Assembly: GCF_026810365.1 (NCBI RefSeq)
Contig: NZ_CP113948.1
Location: 1,079,001 to 1,143,000, forward strand
Length of the DNA stretch: 64,000 nt
Reading direction: 5' to 3'
Source: Flavobacterium praedii
GTDB taxonomy: Bacteria; Bacteroidota; Bacteroidia; Flavobacteriales; Flavobacteriaceae
Under the pieces are notes generated by a model that saw only the letters and a program-made list of their open reading frames with translations, made no database searches and was not told the origin of the DNA. The position numbers and the translations under genes are program-made. This document shows positions 8,292-17,779 of this stretch, piece by piece (position 1 is the first letter of the stretch; the number at the start of each line of letters is the position of its first letter).

Positions 8292-10225
8292 TATTTCTGT
8301 ATTTTAAATAAATGAAAAGGCAATTCAGGTGAAAGTTCAACATAATTCCATTCATTATTCCATGAATAGGCATTTCCAGTTATCAAATCAGTAATATCAA
8401 CATGTTGTTGTCCAATTTTGTCAATAGGAAGTTTTATCATTGCTTTAGCTGTTTGATGTGAGTCAAGACTAACTACCATTAATGTTTCATTATCTTTGTT
8501 GTCATCATATTTATAATAAGCTATAACTTGTTCATTATTTGTTTCACAAAAAACAATGTTATTGGTTTGCTGCAATGATAATTGTTCTTTTCTAAGATGA
8601 TTTACTTTTGTAATAAGTGTGATTAATTTATTTTGAAGAGTCCAATCCCATTTATAACATTGGTATTTTTCAGAATCCAAATATTCTTCTTTACCTGGAG
8701 CCATTGGTGTACTAACCATATATTCAAAAACAGGTCCATAAATACCAACATTTGAACTCAAAGTTGCCGCTAGAAAATATTTTTGAAGATGTATCGATTC
8801 ATTACCGTTTTGCAAAGCAAATGGATTAATGTCTGGAGTATTTGGCCAAAAGTTTGGTCTGTAGAATTCTTTTTGTTCAGTTTGTGTAAGTTCCTCTACA
8901 TAATCTGTCAATTCTTTTTTTGAATTTCTCCAAGTAAAATAAGTGTAAGATTGACTGAAACCTTGTTTTGCCAATTCGTTCATAATTTTTGGACGCGTAA
9001 AAGCTTCTGCCAAAAACAGTACATCTGGATGTTTCTTTTTTATTTCGGTAATTAACCAACCCCAAAAATAAAAGGGTTTAGTATGTGGATTATCAACTCT
9101 ATAAATTTTGATATTACATTCTTCTATCCAAAATAAAGCAACATCCAGTAGTTCTTTCCAAAGATTTTTCCAATCGCTACTTTCGAAATAAATAGGTTGA
9201 ATATCTTGGTATTTTTTGGGTGGATTTTCAGCATATTGTACTGTACCGTCTGGACGCCATTTGAACCATTGTGGAAAATCTTTTACATAAGGATGATCTG
9301 GTGCAGCTTGTAAAGCATAATCCATAGCTACTTCTATGCCTAATTCTTGTGCTTTCCTAACTAGCTCTTTAAAATCTTCTATTGATCCTAATTCGGGATG
9401 AGTTGATTTATGTCCACCATGATGAGAACCAATTCCCCAAGGAGAACCAACATCACCATACTCGGCATTTGTAGCATTATTTTTGCCTTTTCTATTTACT
9501 TCTCCTATTGGATGGATTGGTGGGAAATACAAAGTGTCAAATCCCATTTCTGAAACTCTAGGAAGCAATCGTTCACAGTCTTTAAAAGTACCATGTCTAC
9601 CTTCCTCAGGTGAAGCAGAACGCGGAAAAAATTCATACCAAGTACTAAATAATGCTTTTTTTCTATCTACATAAATTTGTAATTCATTCGATTTATTTTC
9701 TAAAAATCGAACGGGATATTTTTTGAATATTCTAATGAGTTCCTCTGATTTAGTTTCATGAACAGCATTGTCATATTCCGACTCAGATGTAAAATAATAA
9801 ATAAGACGATTTAGATATTCATTTTCATAACTCTCTACACGATCCAAAATAGCACGAATATATTCGACTCCTTCAAGTAATTCTGATTTTACATACTGAT
9901 TATCATTGATTTTACGTTCTGTCCCATGTTGCCAATTAAGTGCATAGTCAACCCAACCTTCGACAAAATAAGTATATTGTCCTTGAAGATTTACATCAAA
10001 TGTAGCAAACCATTCATCATTGTGCGATGGAGTCATTCGAACCTCTTGCCAATTTTTTTCAGATTCGTGTTTGAATTTTACACAACATTCTATAACATCA
10101 TGTCCATCTGAAAAAACATCAGCTGATACATTGATTTTTTGACCAATAATTCTCTTTATGGCAAAACTACCACCGTTTAATTGTGGCAAAACATTTTCTA
10201 TTATAATACGAGTTTGATTTTGCAT
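8291..10225 (-). CDS. glgE: Maltose-1-phosphate maltosyltransferase
   Basis: 644 aa from the ATG at 10225. The open frame extends 43 codons further upstream, but that extension is AT-rich and unlike GlgE, while MQNQTRIIIENVLPQLNGG matches a normal family start. The N-terminal domain (about residues 10-190) is the DUF3416-type GlgE domain. The GH13 core has YFPPIHPIGEVNRKGKNN, IYRVDNPHTKPFYFW (nucleophile Asp), FLAEAFTRP (acid Glu) and the glycine-rich SHHGGHKSTHPELG. GlgE transfers maltosyl units from maltose 1-phosphate to growing alpha-1,4 glucan. It is first in the unit glgE-mak-glgB. Confidence 0.95.
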   Translation of the reverse strand: MQNQTRIIIENVLPQLNGGSFAIKRIIGQKINVSADVFSDGHDVIECCVKFKHESEKNWQEVRMTPSHNDEWFATFDVNLQGQYTYFVEGWVDYALNWQHGTERKINDNQYVKSELLEGVEYIRAILDRVESYENEYLNRLIYYFTSESEYDNAVHETKSEELIRIFKKYPVRFLENKSNELQIYVDRKKALFSTWYEFFPRSASPEEGRHGTFKDCERLLPRVSEMGFDTLYFPPIHPIGEVNRKGKNNATNAEYGDVGSPWGIGSHHGGHKSTHPELGSIEDFKELVRKAQELGIEVAMDYALQAAPDHPYVKDFPQWFKWRPDGTVQYAENPPKKYQDIQPIYFESSDWKNLWKELLDVALFWIEECNIKIYRVDNPHTKPFYFWGWLITEIKKKHPDVLFLAEAFTRPKIMNELAKQGFSQSYTYFTWRNSKKELTDYVEELTQTEQKEFYRPNFWPNTPDINPFALQNGNESIHLQKYFLAATLSSNVGIYGPVFEYMVSTPMAPGKEEYLDSEKYQCYKWDWTLQNKLITLITKVNHLRKEQLSLQQTNNIVFCETNNEQVIAYYKYDDNKDNETLMVVSLDSHQTAKAMIKLPIDKIGQQHVDITDLITGNAYSWNNEWNYVELSPELPFHLFKIQK

Positions 10226-10540
10226 GATATTAGTTAAATTGAATTTGAAATTTAAGGATTTTATAATAATTAAAGAAATAAAATTTAATAAATGTAAATA
10301 TTTTACCTGTAGGGAATATAATTCATATTTTGTTGTGAAATAAGAGTAAAACATAGGAAATAATTCATTTTATTTCATGCTAAGCAATTTTTAAACCGAT
10401 TACTTTTCTATTAAAAAATACAAATTTGATATAAAAAAAATGCATCATTTTTTGATTATCGTTCAATTGTTGAAAATGTTATTTAAATTTAATGTTTGTA
10501 AAAATTAGATGTAATAAAATATTTTAATTACAAAGCAAAA

Positions 10541-10578
10541 AAAAATAGATTGAACATAAAAATGGACAATCTATTTTT
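10541..10578 (-). terminator. Terminator after glgC
   Basis: Perfect 12-bp stem AAAAATAGATTG / CAATCTATTTTT ending 17 bp past the glgC stop and followed on the minus strand by a T-rich run. It separates glgA-glgC from the downstream glgE-mak-glgB unit. Confidence 0.8.
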
Positions 10579-10594
10579 AAATTATTTATAAATA

Positions 10595-11875
10595 TTACTT
10601 CAGTATAAAGTTATTTGGAATAATAGCTCCTTTTCGAATAACGATTATTCCTTCTTTTATACAATACAATTCATGATTTGTATCTTCCAATTGCTTTCCT
10701 CCTTTTATATAAACATCATTACCAATTCTACTGTTTTTATCTACAATAGCATTGTCGATAAAGCATCTTTCACCAATACCTACAAGTGGTATTTCGTCTA
10801 TAATATCTTGATTGATATCATCAATATTTTGATAAAAATCATTACCCATTACATAACTGTGTTGAATAACAGTACCTTCGCCTATTCGAGATCTATTTCC
10901 TATTACAGATTTTTTGATTTCTTTGGCATGAATGATACAACCGTCCGAAATTAGCGATCTTTCTACCATAGTTTTATGAAACTTGGAAGGGGATAATAAT
11001 CGAGGTCTAGTATATATTTTATTATTGTCATCAAAAAGATTGAACTGAGGCATGTCATCTGTTAGACCGATATTTGCTTCGAAGAAGGAGTCTATATTAC
11101 CAATATCAGTCCAATATCCTTCATATTGGTAGCTTAAAAGTTTTTTATTACCAACAGCTTGTGGGATGATTTCCTTACCAAAGTCTTTAGCTTCAGGGTC
11201 AGACATCAACTCGATTAATAATTTTCTATTAAAAATATAAATTCCCATTGATGCCAAATAATGTTTTCCTTGGCTTTTCATTTCATCACTTACCTCCGAT
11301 TTCCAATCTGGTAATAATTCTTTGGATGGTTTTTCAATAAAAGATTCTATACAACTTTCCGAATTTGTTTTTAAAATTCCAAATTCAGGTGCGTCTTTGT
11401 CATTTACAGGTAAAGTTGCAATTGTTATATCGGCATTAGCTTCAATATGGGCTTCAACCATTTCGTTAAAATCCATTTGATACAATTGATCACCTGACAA
11501 TATTAAGGCATAATCAAAATCATGATTTAAAAAATGAGGCATACATTGTCTTACAGCATCAGCGGTTCCTTGAAACCAAGTTGGGTTATCTGGAGTTTGT
11601 TCTGCAGCTAAAATATCAACAAATGAATGACTGAAAATACTAAAATTGTATGTGTTTTTGATGTGAGCATTCAATGAAGCCGAATTAAATTGAGTCAAGA
11701 CAAACATCTTATAAATGTCTGAATTTATACAATTCGAAATTGGAATATCTACCAATCTATATTTACCAGCAATTGGCACTGCTGGTTTAGATCTTCTAGC
11801 TGTTAACGGGTATAATCTGGATCCTTGGCCACCTCCTAAAATAATAGCGATTACATTCTTTTTTTTAGTTTTCAT
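10595..11875 (-). CDS. glgC: Glucose-1-phosphate adenylyltransferase
   Basis: 426 aa. The nucleotidyltransferase start IILGGGQGSRLYPLTARRSKPAVPIAGKYR is intact (the line is shown only in parts: GGGQGSRLYPLT, RRSKPAVPIAG). Later motifs FQGTADAVRQ, LILSGDQLYQMD and GYWTDIG complete the catalytic domain. A C-terminal left-handed beta-helix follows, with hexapeptide-like repeats from about residue 310. The enzyme makes ADP-glucose from glucose 1-phosphate and ATP. The start codon overlaps the end of glgA by 11 bp, so the two are one operon. Confidence 0.96.
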   Translation of the reverse strand: MKTKKKNVIAIILGGGQGSRLYPLTARRSKPAVPIAGKYRLVDIPISNCINSDIYKMFVLTQFNSASLNAHIKNTYNFSIFSHSFVDILAAEQTPDNPTWFQGTADAVRQCMPHFLNHDFDYALILSGDQLYQMDFNEMVEAHIEANADITIATLPVNDKDAPEFGILKTNSESCIESFIEKPSKELLPDWKSEVSDEMKSQGKHYLASMGIYIFNRKLLIELMSDPEAKDFGKEIIPQAVGNKKLLSYQYEGYWTDIGNIDSFFEANIGLTDDMPQFNLFDDNNKIYTRPRLLSPSKFHKTMVERSLISDGCIIHAKEIKKSVIGNRSRIGEGTVIQHSYVMGNDFYQNIDDINQDIIDEIPLVGIGERCFIDNAIVDKNSRIGNDVYIKGGKQLEDTNHELYCIKEGIIVIRKGAIIPNNFILK

Positions 11876-13295
11876 ATCGTCTTGTAATAATTAAATTGTA
11901 AAGTTGTAAATATTCTTGGCTTATATTTTTCCAAGAATGGTCTGTATGCATTCCTTTTTTTCTAATTTTAGTAAATTTATCTTTGTTTTTATATAAATCT
12001 AAAGCTCTATTTATCGCACAACATACATCGCTAACTGTAGATTCTTGGTGACAAATTCCATTTCCATTTTCTTCAAAATCAACTATTGTGTCTTTTAATC
12101 CACCTGTTTTGTGAACAATTGGAATAGTACCGTAGCGTAAAGCATAAAGTTGATTTAATCCACAAGGCTCTACTCTTGATGGAATTAAAATATAATCGGA
12201 ACTTGCATATGTTTTGTGCGCTAGTTCTTCATTGTAACCAATATATACATTATAATTTCCTTTAAATATGGGTTTTAATTCTAATAATTGGTTTTCAATT
12301 ACAGGATCACCGTAGCCCAATATGAGAATATTAATTTGTTTTTTTTGTTTTATTAATGAAGTTAAAATAATTTCTGGAAGTAAATCGGCACCTTTTTCAT
12401 TATATAATCTTCCAATAAAACTGAAAAGCGGTAGCATGGGATTCATGTTAAATTGCAAACACAATTTTTCTTTATTCTTATATTTTCCTTCAGCACTATT
12501 TTCAACAGTAAAATTACAATCTAACATTTTATCTTTGTTTGTGTCCCAAACATCAGTATCAATTCCATTAAGAATTCCTTTAGACTTGAATTGTACGCTT
12601 TGTAATAAGGTCTCTAATCCGTTATCTGAATAATTGAGTTCTTTTAGGTATGTGGGAGAAACTGTGGTGACTTCATCTGCACATTTTATCCCTGCAGAAA
12701 GAGAGTTGATGCAATTCCATCGCTCTATTTCTTTTATATGAATTAAATCAAATTCTGGTAGATAATACAATTTGTTAAATGAAAAAATTCCTTGGTACAA
12801 ACCATTATGTATGGTTATCAAGGTGTTTATGTTTTTTAATTTGTGGTATTTTGGACAATATTTTTTCATAAAAGGAATTAACCCTGTATGATGATCATGA
12901 CAATGGATTATATCAGGCAGAGAGTTTCTTCCAATGATCCAATCTAATGTAGCAATTTGAAAAGATAAAAATCGTTCAATATCGTCCTCATAATTATAGA
13001 TATTTGGGCGATCAAAAAGTTCAGGTATCTCAATTAGATAAAGTTCAAATCCCAATTTATTTGTTGTTTCTTTCAAAACACTAAAAGGGAAATTAAAATT
13101 GCCTAATTTTATTTTACCCCAATGAACACATTCAAATTCATTTTCTAATCTAAAAATATTTTGATAACAAGGTATTACAACTCTAACTTGGTAGTTCTCG
13201 CTGTTTTGATATTTTGGTAGTGAACCTAACACATCAGCTAAACCACCCACTTTTGCAACTGGGTAACATTCTGCTCCAATGTGAAATATTTCCAT
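11865..13295 (-). CDS. glgA: Glycogen synthase, GT5 family
   Basis: 476 aa. The N-terminal KVGGLADVLGSLPK is the ADP-glucose binding signature of GT5 synthases. Further motifs are IHCHDHHTGLIPF, ITIHNGLYQG, GILNGIDTDVWDT and SRVEPCGLNQLYALRYGTIPIVHKTGGL, the C-terminal catalytic glutamate motif. The length matches bacterial GlgA. It extends alpha-1,4 glucan from ADP-glucose. Because GlgE and Mak are encoded next door, this synthase could also supply maltose 1-phosphate, as the GT4 enzyme GlgM does in mycobacteria, but that is only inference. Confidence 0.95.
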   Translation of the reverse strand: MEIFHIGAECYPVAKVGGLADVLGSLPKYQNSENYQVRVVIPCYQNIFRLENEFECVHWGKIKLGNFNFPFSVLKETTNKLGFELYLIEIPELFDRPNIYNYEDDIERFLSFQIATLDWIIGRNSLPDIIHCHDHHTGLIPFMKKYCPKYHKLKNINTLITIHNGLYQGIFSFNKLYYLPEFDLIHIKEIERWNCINSLSAGIKCADEVTTVSPTYLKELNYSDNGLETLLQSVQFKSKGILNGIDTDVWDTNKDKMLDCNFTVENSAEGKYKNKEKLCLQFNMNPMLPLFSFIGRLYNEKGADLLPEIILTSLIKQKKQINILILGYGDPVIENQLLELKPIFKGNYNVYIGYNEELAHKTYASSDYILIPSRVEPCGLNQLYALRYGTIPIVHKTGGLKDTIVDFEENGNGICHQESTVSDVCCAINRALDLYKNKDKFTKIRKKGMHTDHSWKNISQEYLQLYNLIITRRYEN

Positions 13296-13484
13296 TAATT
13301 AGTTTTGATTTTAATAAAAAAGGATAAATTATTTAATTCATTTATTTTCTTGCAAAAATTAAAAATATATTACATTTATAGAAAAATAATGAATTAAATT
13401 AACATTAAATTTATACTACTTTTAAGTTTTTTAAATTTAGTTAAAAAAAATTGTAATAAAAAGCGATTCTTCAATTTTATTAAA

Positions 13485-14348
13485 ATGACAAAAAACACGT
13501 TAAATCATACAAAGCCATTGAAAATTCCAAAAATTATAATACTATCTAGTAAGTTTATTGCTTTTTTGTCAACAAAATGGGTCACATTATATGCTTCTAA
13601 ATTATTTACAACTCCAATAAAACATAGACTTCCTAAACGAGAAATTAGGATGGATAAGGAAAGTGTTCAAAAAATGCTATTCATTCCATCTATAAATCGA
13701 AAGATTAATGTTTATGAATATGGTAATAGTTCGAAAAAAATAATACTAGTCCATGGATGGTCAGGAAGAGGAACACAATTGTGTAAAATTGCCGATGAAT
13801 TAATTTATCATGGTTATTCTACTATCAGTTTTGATGCACCAGCACATGGGAAATCACCCGGTAATTCAACAATAATGGTAGATTTTATTGCTTCTATTTT
13901 GGAAATTGATAAACAATTTGGTCCATTCGAAGTTGCAATTGGTCATTCTTTAGGAGGAATGTCAGTCCTTAATGCTATAAAAGAAGGATTAAAGGTAGAA
14001 AAAGCGATAATTATAGGAAGTGGTGATATAGTTCAAGATATAACGGATGATTTTATAGCTAAATTAGAATTGGAGCCTCAAATAAGTAGTTTATTATGTG
14101 CACATTTTGAAAAAAAATATGGCGGAAAAATGGATGATTATAGTGCCTACAAAGCTGCACAAACAACACTGATCCCCACTTTGGTTGTACACGACGAGAA
14201 TGATCCTGAAGTTTCCGTAAAAGCGGGTTTACACATTTATCAGCATTTAAAAAATGGTGAATTAATGATAACCAAAGGACTAGGACACAGAAAAATTCTT
14301 GCTGATAATCAAGTAATCGAAAAAATAATTACTTTTATTAAAAATTAA
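13485..14348 (+). CDS. Alpha/beta hydrolase
   Basis: 287 aa. After a basic N-terminal segment, the fold signatures are ILVHGWSGRG (oxyanion strand), AIGHSLGGMS (nucleophile Ser in GHSLGG), a VVHDENDPEVSV strand carrying the acid, and a final GLGHRKIL with the catalytic His. The triad is therefore complete. The substrate is unknown. The msrB start follows its stop by 4 bp, so they are probably co-transcribed. It is divergent from glgA across a 189-bp AT-rich gap. Confidence 0.87.
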   Translation: MTKNTLNHTKPLKIPKIIILSSKFIAFLSTKWVTLYASKLFTTPIKHRLPKREIRMDKESVQKMLFIPSINRKINVYEYGNSSKKIILVHGWSGRGTQLCKIADELIYHGYSTISFDAPAHGKSPGNSTIMVDFIASILEIDKQFGPFEVAIGHSLGGMSVLNAIKEGLKVEKAIIIGSGDIVQDITDDFIAKLELEPQISSLLCAHFEKKYGGKMDDYSAYKAAQTTLIPTLVVHDENDPEVSVKAGLHIYQHLKNGELMITKGLGHRKILADNQVIEKIITFIKN

Positions 14349-14352
14349 TGGT

Positions 14353-14745
14353 ATGATTTATCCTTTGGTTAAAACAGAAAAAGAATGGGAAGAAGAATTA
14401 GGTTCTGAGCGATACAAAATTCTACGCCAAAAAGGAACAGAATATCCACACACAGGCAAATATAATTTACATTTTGAAAATGGTGTTTATTGTTGTGGTG
14501 GTTGCGGCACTCCTCTATTTGAAAGTAATTCAAAGTTTGATGCACATTGTGGCTGGCCCTCTTTTGACGAATCAATACCTGGAAGAGTTGAGTATATAGA
14601 TGATTTTACACACGGAATGAAACGCACTGAAATTGTTTGTGCAAATTGTGGTGGACATTTGGGTCATGTCTTTGAAGATGGCCCAACAAAAACGGGGCAA
14701 CGGTATTGTGTGAATTCTTTGTCTGTAGATTTTAAAGAAAAATAA
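14353..14745 (+). CDS. msrB: Peptide-methionine (R)-S-oxide reductase
   Basis: 130 aa, a single MsrB domain. Two zinc-binding CxxC pairs are present (Cys48/Cys51 in CCGGCG and Cys96/Cys99 in CANCGG), along with the conserved HCGWPSF and GHLGHVFEDGP. The catalytic Cys119 is in RYCVNSLSV. MsrB reduces methionine-R-sulfoxide in proteins after oxidative damage. There is no signal peptide, so it is cytoplasmic. It forms a two-gene unit with the upstream hydrolase and is followed by a strong terminator. Confidence 0.96.
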   Translation: MIYPLVKTEKEWEEELGSERYKILRQKGTEYPHTGKYNLHFENGVYCCGGCGTPLFESNSKFDAHCGWPSFDESIPGRVEYIDDFTHGMKRTEIVCANCGGHLGHVFEDGPTKTGQRYCVNSLSVDFKEK

Positions 14746-14772
14746 ACATATTTTTCTTTAAAAAAATATATT

Positions 14773-14814
14773 AAACAAAAAAAGCTTCACATCCCTGTAA
14801 AGCTTTTTTTGTTT
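14773..14814 (+). terminator. Bidirectional terminator after msrB
   Basis: Perfect 15-bp stem (14773-14787 with 14800-14814) around a 12-nt loop. The core is AAAGCTT/AAGCTTT with seven-base A and T runs built into the stem. It serves msrB on the plus strand and may also stop the convergent 142-aa gene. Confidence 0.85.
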
Positions 14815-14873
14815 ATTCCCTATTCTTCACTAAACTTTGTAATGAAGTTGAATATCGGTTTGATTTTAATGTA

Positions 14874-15302
14874 TTAAAAAGCTACATTCCATTTTGGTAA
14901 TTTACCTTTTTCATCAAGAAAATTTTGCAAAATTTGACCTTCAACACTAGTTGGAATTGCTTTTGCAGTATCATTAAATGTTTCAAACCATAAAACTTCT
15001 AACGCATTGATATTTTCTTTTTTCATTTGTGCTGGCCAAGAATATTTTCTTCCGGTTTTAGCAAATTGATGACCATTTACAATTTTATCATGTAATCCTC
15101 CATTTTTACTTTTCAAGGTTCCGTCATTTTGAACCGTACCTGTTGAAGCAACCATAATTAATTCTTTGATATCTTCTGCAATAGCATAAACAAGAAATAC
15201 TCCACTTCCTGATTCTGATGCATTACAAACTTCTTCTAAACTATCTTCCTGTGTAAAGGTAAAATTTCCTTTTACTGTGAACTTTTCTAATTCTTTGTAC
15301 AT
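14874..15302 (-). CDS. Conserved hypothetical protein, faintly GIY-YIG-like
   Basis: 142 aa. I do not recognise the family with certainty. The order of elements loosely follows a GIY-YIG-type fold: a hydrophobic strand GVFLVYAI, a second strand LIMVASTGT, a GGLHDKIVNGHQF helix start, a strand LEVLWFETF, then PTSVEGQILQNFLDEKGKLPKWN with a Glu where that fold places its metal ligand. The canonical GIY and YIG strings are absent, so nuclease activity is not supported. It is a single gene between two terminators. Confidence 0.7.
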   Translation of the reverse strand: MYKELEKFTVKGNFTFTQEDSLEEVCNASESGSGVFLVYAIAEDIKELIMVASTGTVQNDGTLKSKNGGLHDKIVNGHQFAKTGRKYSWPAQMKKENINALEVLWFETFNDTAKAIPTSVEGQILQNFLDEKGKLPKWNVAF

Positions 15303-15383
15303 ATTTTTAATTTTTAAGTAACTACGATTCTAAGAATCTGTGTTGTTAAGTTTTTGATTACATTCCAGACATTTTAAAAATGT

Positions 15384-15416
15384 AAAAAAGTCTCAACAAA
15401 ATATTGAGACTTTTTT
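15384..15416 (-). terminator. Terminator after sucD
   Basis: Perfect 13-bp stem AAAAAAGTCTCAA / TTGAGACTTTTTT (15384-15396 with 15404-15416), 29 bp beyond the sucD stop. Confidence 0.85.
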
Positions 15417-15444
15417 TGGAATTTATTATTTAAATAATTGGAAA

Positions 15445-16317
15445 TTATCCAAGTACTTCTTTTACTTTTTTACCAATTTCAGCCGGTGAGTCAACAACGT
15501 GAATTCCGTTTTCTCTCATAATTTGTTTTTTTGCTTCTGCAGTATCGTCAGAACCACCAACTATTGCTCCTGCATGTCCCATTGTTCGTCCTGCTGGAGC
15601 TGTAACACCTGCAATAAATCCAACAACTGGTTTACGGTTTCCATCAGCTTTAATCCATTTAGCAGCATCTGCTTCTAATTGACCACCAATTTCACCAATC
15701 ATTACGATACATTCTGTTTCTGGATCGTTCATTAGTAATTCAACAGCTTCTTTTGTAGTTGTTCCAATAATAGGATCTCCACCAATACCAATTGCTGTAG
15801 TTATCCCTAATCCTTGTTTAACAACTTGATCAGCAGCTTCATAAGTTAAAGTTCCTGATTTGGAAACAATTCCTACTGTTCCTTTTTTGAAAACAAAACC
15901 AGGCATAATTCCAACTTTAGCTTCACCTGGAGTAATTACACCAGGGCAATTTGGACCAATTAGTCTAGCATTTCTATCTTTAACATAACTGTTTGCTTTA
16001 ATCATATCAGCTACTGGAATTCCTTCAGTAATAGCAATGATCACTTTTATTCCTGCATCTGCAGCTTCCATAATAGCATCTGCAGCAAAAGCAGGAGGGA
16101 CAAAAATAATAGTAGTATCGGCACCTGCTTGTTCTACTGCATCTTTTACAGTATTAAAAACAGGAAGATCCAAATGTGTAGTTCCTCCTTTTCCAGGAGT
16201 TACACCTCCAACAACATTTGTACCATATTCAATCATTTGCGAAGCGTGAAAAGTTCCTTCGCTACCCGTAAATCCTTGAACAATTATTTTTGAATCTTTA
16301 TTAACTAAAACACTCAT
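15445..16317 (-). CDS. sucD: Succinyl-CoA ligase, alpha subunit
   Basis: 290 aa. The CoA-binding N-terminal half has [21 protein letters not shown] and [12 protein letters not shown]. The ligase half has [19 protein letters not shown] and GHAGAIVGG, which carries the phosphorylated histidine. The enzyme interconverts succinyl-CoA and succinate in the TCA cycle with gain of a nucleoside triphosphate. The beta-subunit gene sucC is not in this window, so the two subunits are unlinked. A CAAAAGTA (minus: TACTTTTG) -7 box precedes it and a terminator follows. Confidence 0.97.
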   Translation of the reverse strand: MSVLVNKDSKIIVQGFTGSEGTFHASQMIEYGTNVVGGVTPGKGGTTHLDLPVFNTVKDAVEQAGADTTIIFVPPAFAADAIMEAADAGIKVIIAITEGIPVADMIKANSYVKDRNARLIGPNCPGVITPGEAKVGIMPGFVFKKGTVGIVSKSGTLTYEAADQVVKQGLGITTAIGIGGDPIIGTTTKEAVELLMNDPETECIVMIGEIGGQLEADAAKWIKADGNRKPVVGFIAGVTAPAGRTMGHAGAIVGGSDDTAEAKKQIMRENGIHVVDSPAEIGKKVKEVLG

Positions 16318-16352
16318 GATATATTTTTTATGTAGTTTTTAAAATTGTGACG

Positions 16353-16360
16353 CAAAAGTA
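16353..16360 (-). promoter_or_regulatory. -7 box for sucD
   Basis: On the minus strand this reads TACTTTTG, matching TAnnTTTG, 36 bp upstream of the sucD ATG. No good -33 element is seen 19 bp further upstream. Confidence 0.5.
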
Positions 16361-16404
16361 AAGCTTTTGTAATTATTTTGTACTTTTTTTTAAAATAAAA
16401 ATAA

Positions 16405-16767
16405 TTATATGACTTGACTCATTTGAAATCCCTTATATAATTTATTGTCTTTTATTTCCCAAATAATCATAATATGTGCCAACAACATTTCCTCTCTAGG
16501 GTTTTCAATTGTTTTTACATAATGTGAAAACCGTACTGAAACTATATTATCTTCTTCAAGGATGTGACTTATTCTAGCTTTCGTACGAACATAGGCTCTG
16601 CTAATTTCATTAGTCAAATTTAATATTTCATCATAATTCATTTGAATAAAACCTTTACTGCTGTTCCAATCCAAAATGCAATCAGGATGCAAAAATTCTT
16701 TCATAATCGTTGGATTAATGAATGCATCTGACTTATAAAAACTTTTAACTATTTCTTTAGCAGACAT
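16405..16767 (-). CDS. NTF2-like / SnoaL-like protein
   Basis: 120 aa. The pattern fits a small NTF2-like cone fold: an N-terminal helix (SAKEIVKSFYKSDAF), a HPDCILDWNSSKGFIQMNYDEIL segment (split here by description), then strands ARISHILEEDNIVSVRFSHYV and MIIWEIKDNKLYKGFQMSQ. No catalytic residue can be assigned. The ATG lies one base past the stop of the lpxD-like gene, so it is co-transcribed with that gene. Its conserved placement after lipid A genes in Flavobacteriia is from general knowledge. Confidence 0.8.
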   Translation of the reverse strand: MSAKEIVKSFYKSDAFINPTIMKEFLHPDCILDWNSSKGFIQMNYDEILNLTNEISRAYVRTKARISHILEEDNIVSVRFSHYVKTIENPREEMLLAHIMIIWEIKDNKLYKGFQMSQVI

Positions 16768-16768
16768 A

Positions 16769-17698
16769 TTATTTTAATTTTTCTATTATACCAGGAATTT
16801 TTTTAATATTGGCCAATTGCTTTAATTTCTCTCTAGACTCTTCAATTGGAGTACCAAAATAGCTTTTTCCACCTTCTACTGATTTAGTTACTCCAGTTTG
16901 ACCCATAATAACCGCTTTTGAGCCAATTGTTATACCGCTTGTAGTTCCAACTTGTCCCCAAATAGTCACTTCATCTTCAATTATAACACAACCTGCTATG
17001 CCAGTTTGAGAAGCAATGAGGCATTTTTTTCCAATAATAGTATCATGTCCAACATGAACTTGATTGTCAATTTTGGTACCTTCACCAATAGTTGTATCTC
17101 CGGTAACACCTTTATCTATAGTACAAAGAGCTCCAATGCCGACATTGTTTTTTATTACTACTCTTCCTCCCGAAATTAATTGATCATATCCATCGGCTCT
17201 TTTTTTGTAATAAAATGCATCGGCACCTAAAACAGACCCAGAATGTATTATAACATTATCTCCGATAATTGTATGATCATATATACAAACATTGGCATGT
17301 ATCAAACAATTTTCTCCTATAACAACATTATTGCCTATGAAAGCATTTGGTTGGATAATAGTTCCCTTACCAATTTTTGCGGAACTGGAAACGGCAACAT
17401 TAGCATTTATAAAAGGCATAAAATGTTTTGTCAATACATTGAAATCTCTAAAGGGATCATCTGATATTAGCAATGATTTTCCTTCAGGGCAGTCCACTTT
17501 TTTATTGATTAAAATAATGGTAGCCGCAGAATTTAATGCTTTTTCGTAATATTTTGGGTGATCTACAAATACAATATCTCCAGATTCTACAACATGAATT
17601 TCATTCATACCATAAACAGGAAACAAAGGGTCGCCAATAAATTCACAATGAAGCAAATTTGCAATTTCTTGTAGAAAATAAACTTTTGGGAATTTCAT
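16769..17698 (-). CDS. Second LpxD-like acyltransferase
   Basis: 309 aa, hexapeptide left-handed beta-helix. The N-terminal about 95 residues resemble the LpxD uridine-binding domain (GDIVFVDHPKYYEKALNSAA). A run of [LIV]-G-x4 repeats follows, including IGKGTIIQPNAFIGNNVVIG and VHVGHDTIIGKKCLIASQ, where the His is the candidate catalytic base. It is a paralogue of the 347-aa LpxD encoded 3 kb upstream in the same cluster. The substrate is probably a nucleotide sugar, but it cannot be fixed from sequence. It follows efp after a weak hairpin. Confidence 0.85.
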   Translation of the reverse strand: MKFPKVYFLQEIANLLHCEFIGDPLFPVYGMNEIHVVESGDIVFVDHPKYYEKALNSAATIILINKKVDCPEGKSLLISDDPFRDFNVLTKHFMPFINANVAVSSSAKIGKGTIIQPNAFIGNNVVIGENCLIHANVCIYDHTIIGDNVIIHSGSVLGADAFYYKKRADGYDQLISGGRVVIKNNVGIGALCTIDKGVTGDTTIGEGTKIDNQVHVGHDTIIGKKCLIASQTGIAGCVIIEDEVTIWGQVGTTSGITIGSKAVIMGQTGVTKSVEGGKSYFGTPIEESREKLKQLANIKKIPGIIEKLK

Positions 17699-17725
17699 AT
17701 AAAAAAGTATTCAGTTTTCTAAAAT

Positions 17726-17769
17726 AGTTTCAGTTTTCAGTAATAAATATTAATTAAAAAACTGAAACT
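17726..17769 (-). terminator. Hairpin between efp and the lpxD-like gene
   Basis: Twelve-bp inverted repeat AGTTTCAGTTTT / AAAACTGAAACT with a 20-nt loop, just beyond the efp stop. No long T-run follows on the minus strand, so read-through into the lpxD-like gene is likely. Confidence 0.5.
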
Positions 17770-17779
17770 GTTTTATAAA

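Noticed and set aside
10226..10354. Longer N-terminus for glgE (43 extra codons)
   Set aside because: The extension is AT-rich, low-complexity and unlike GlgE, while the internal ATG at 10225 gives a normal family start.
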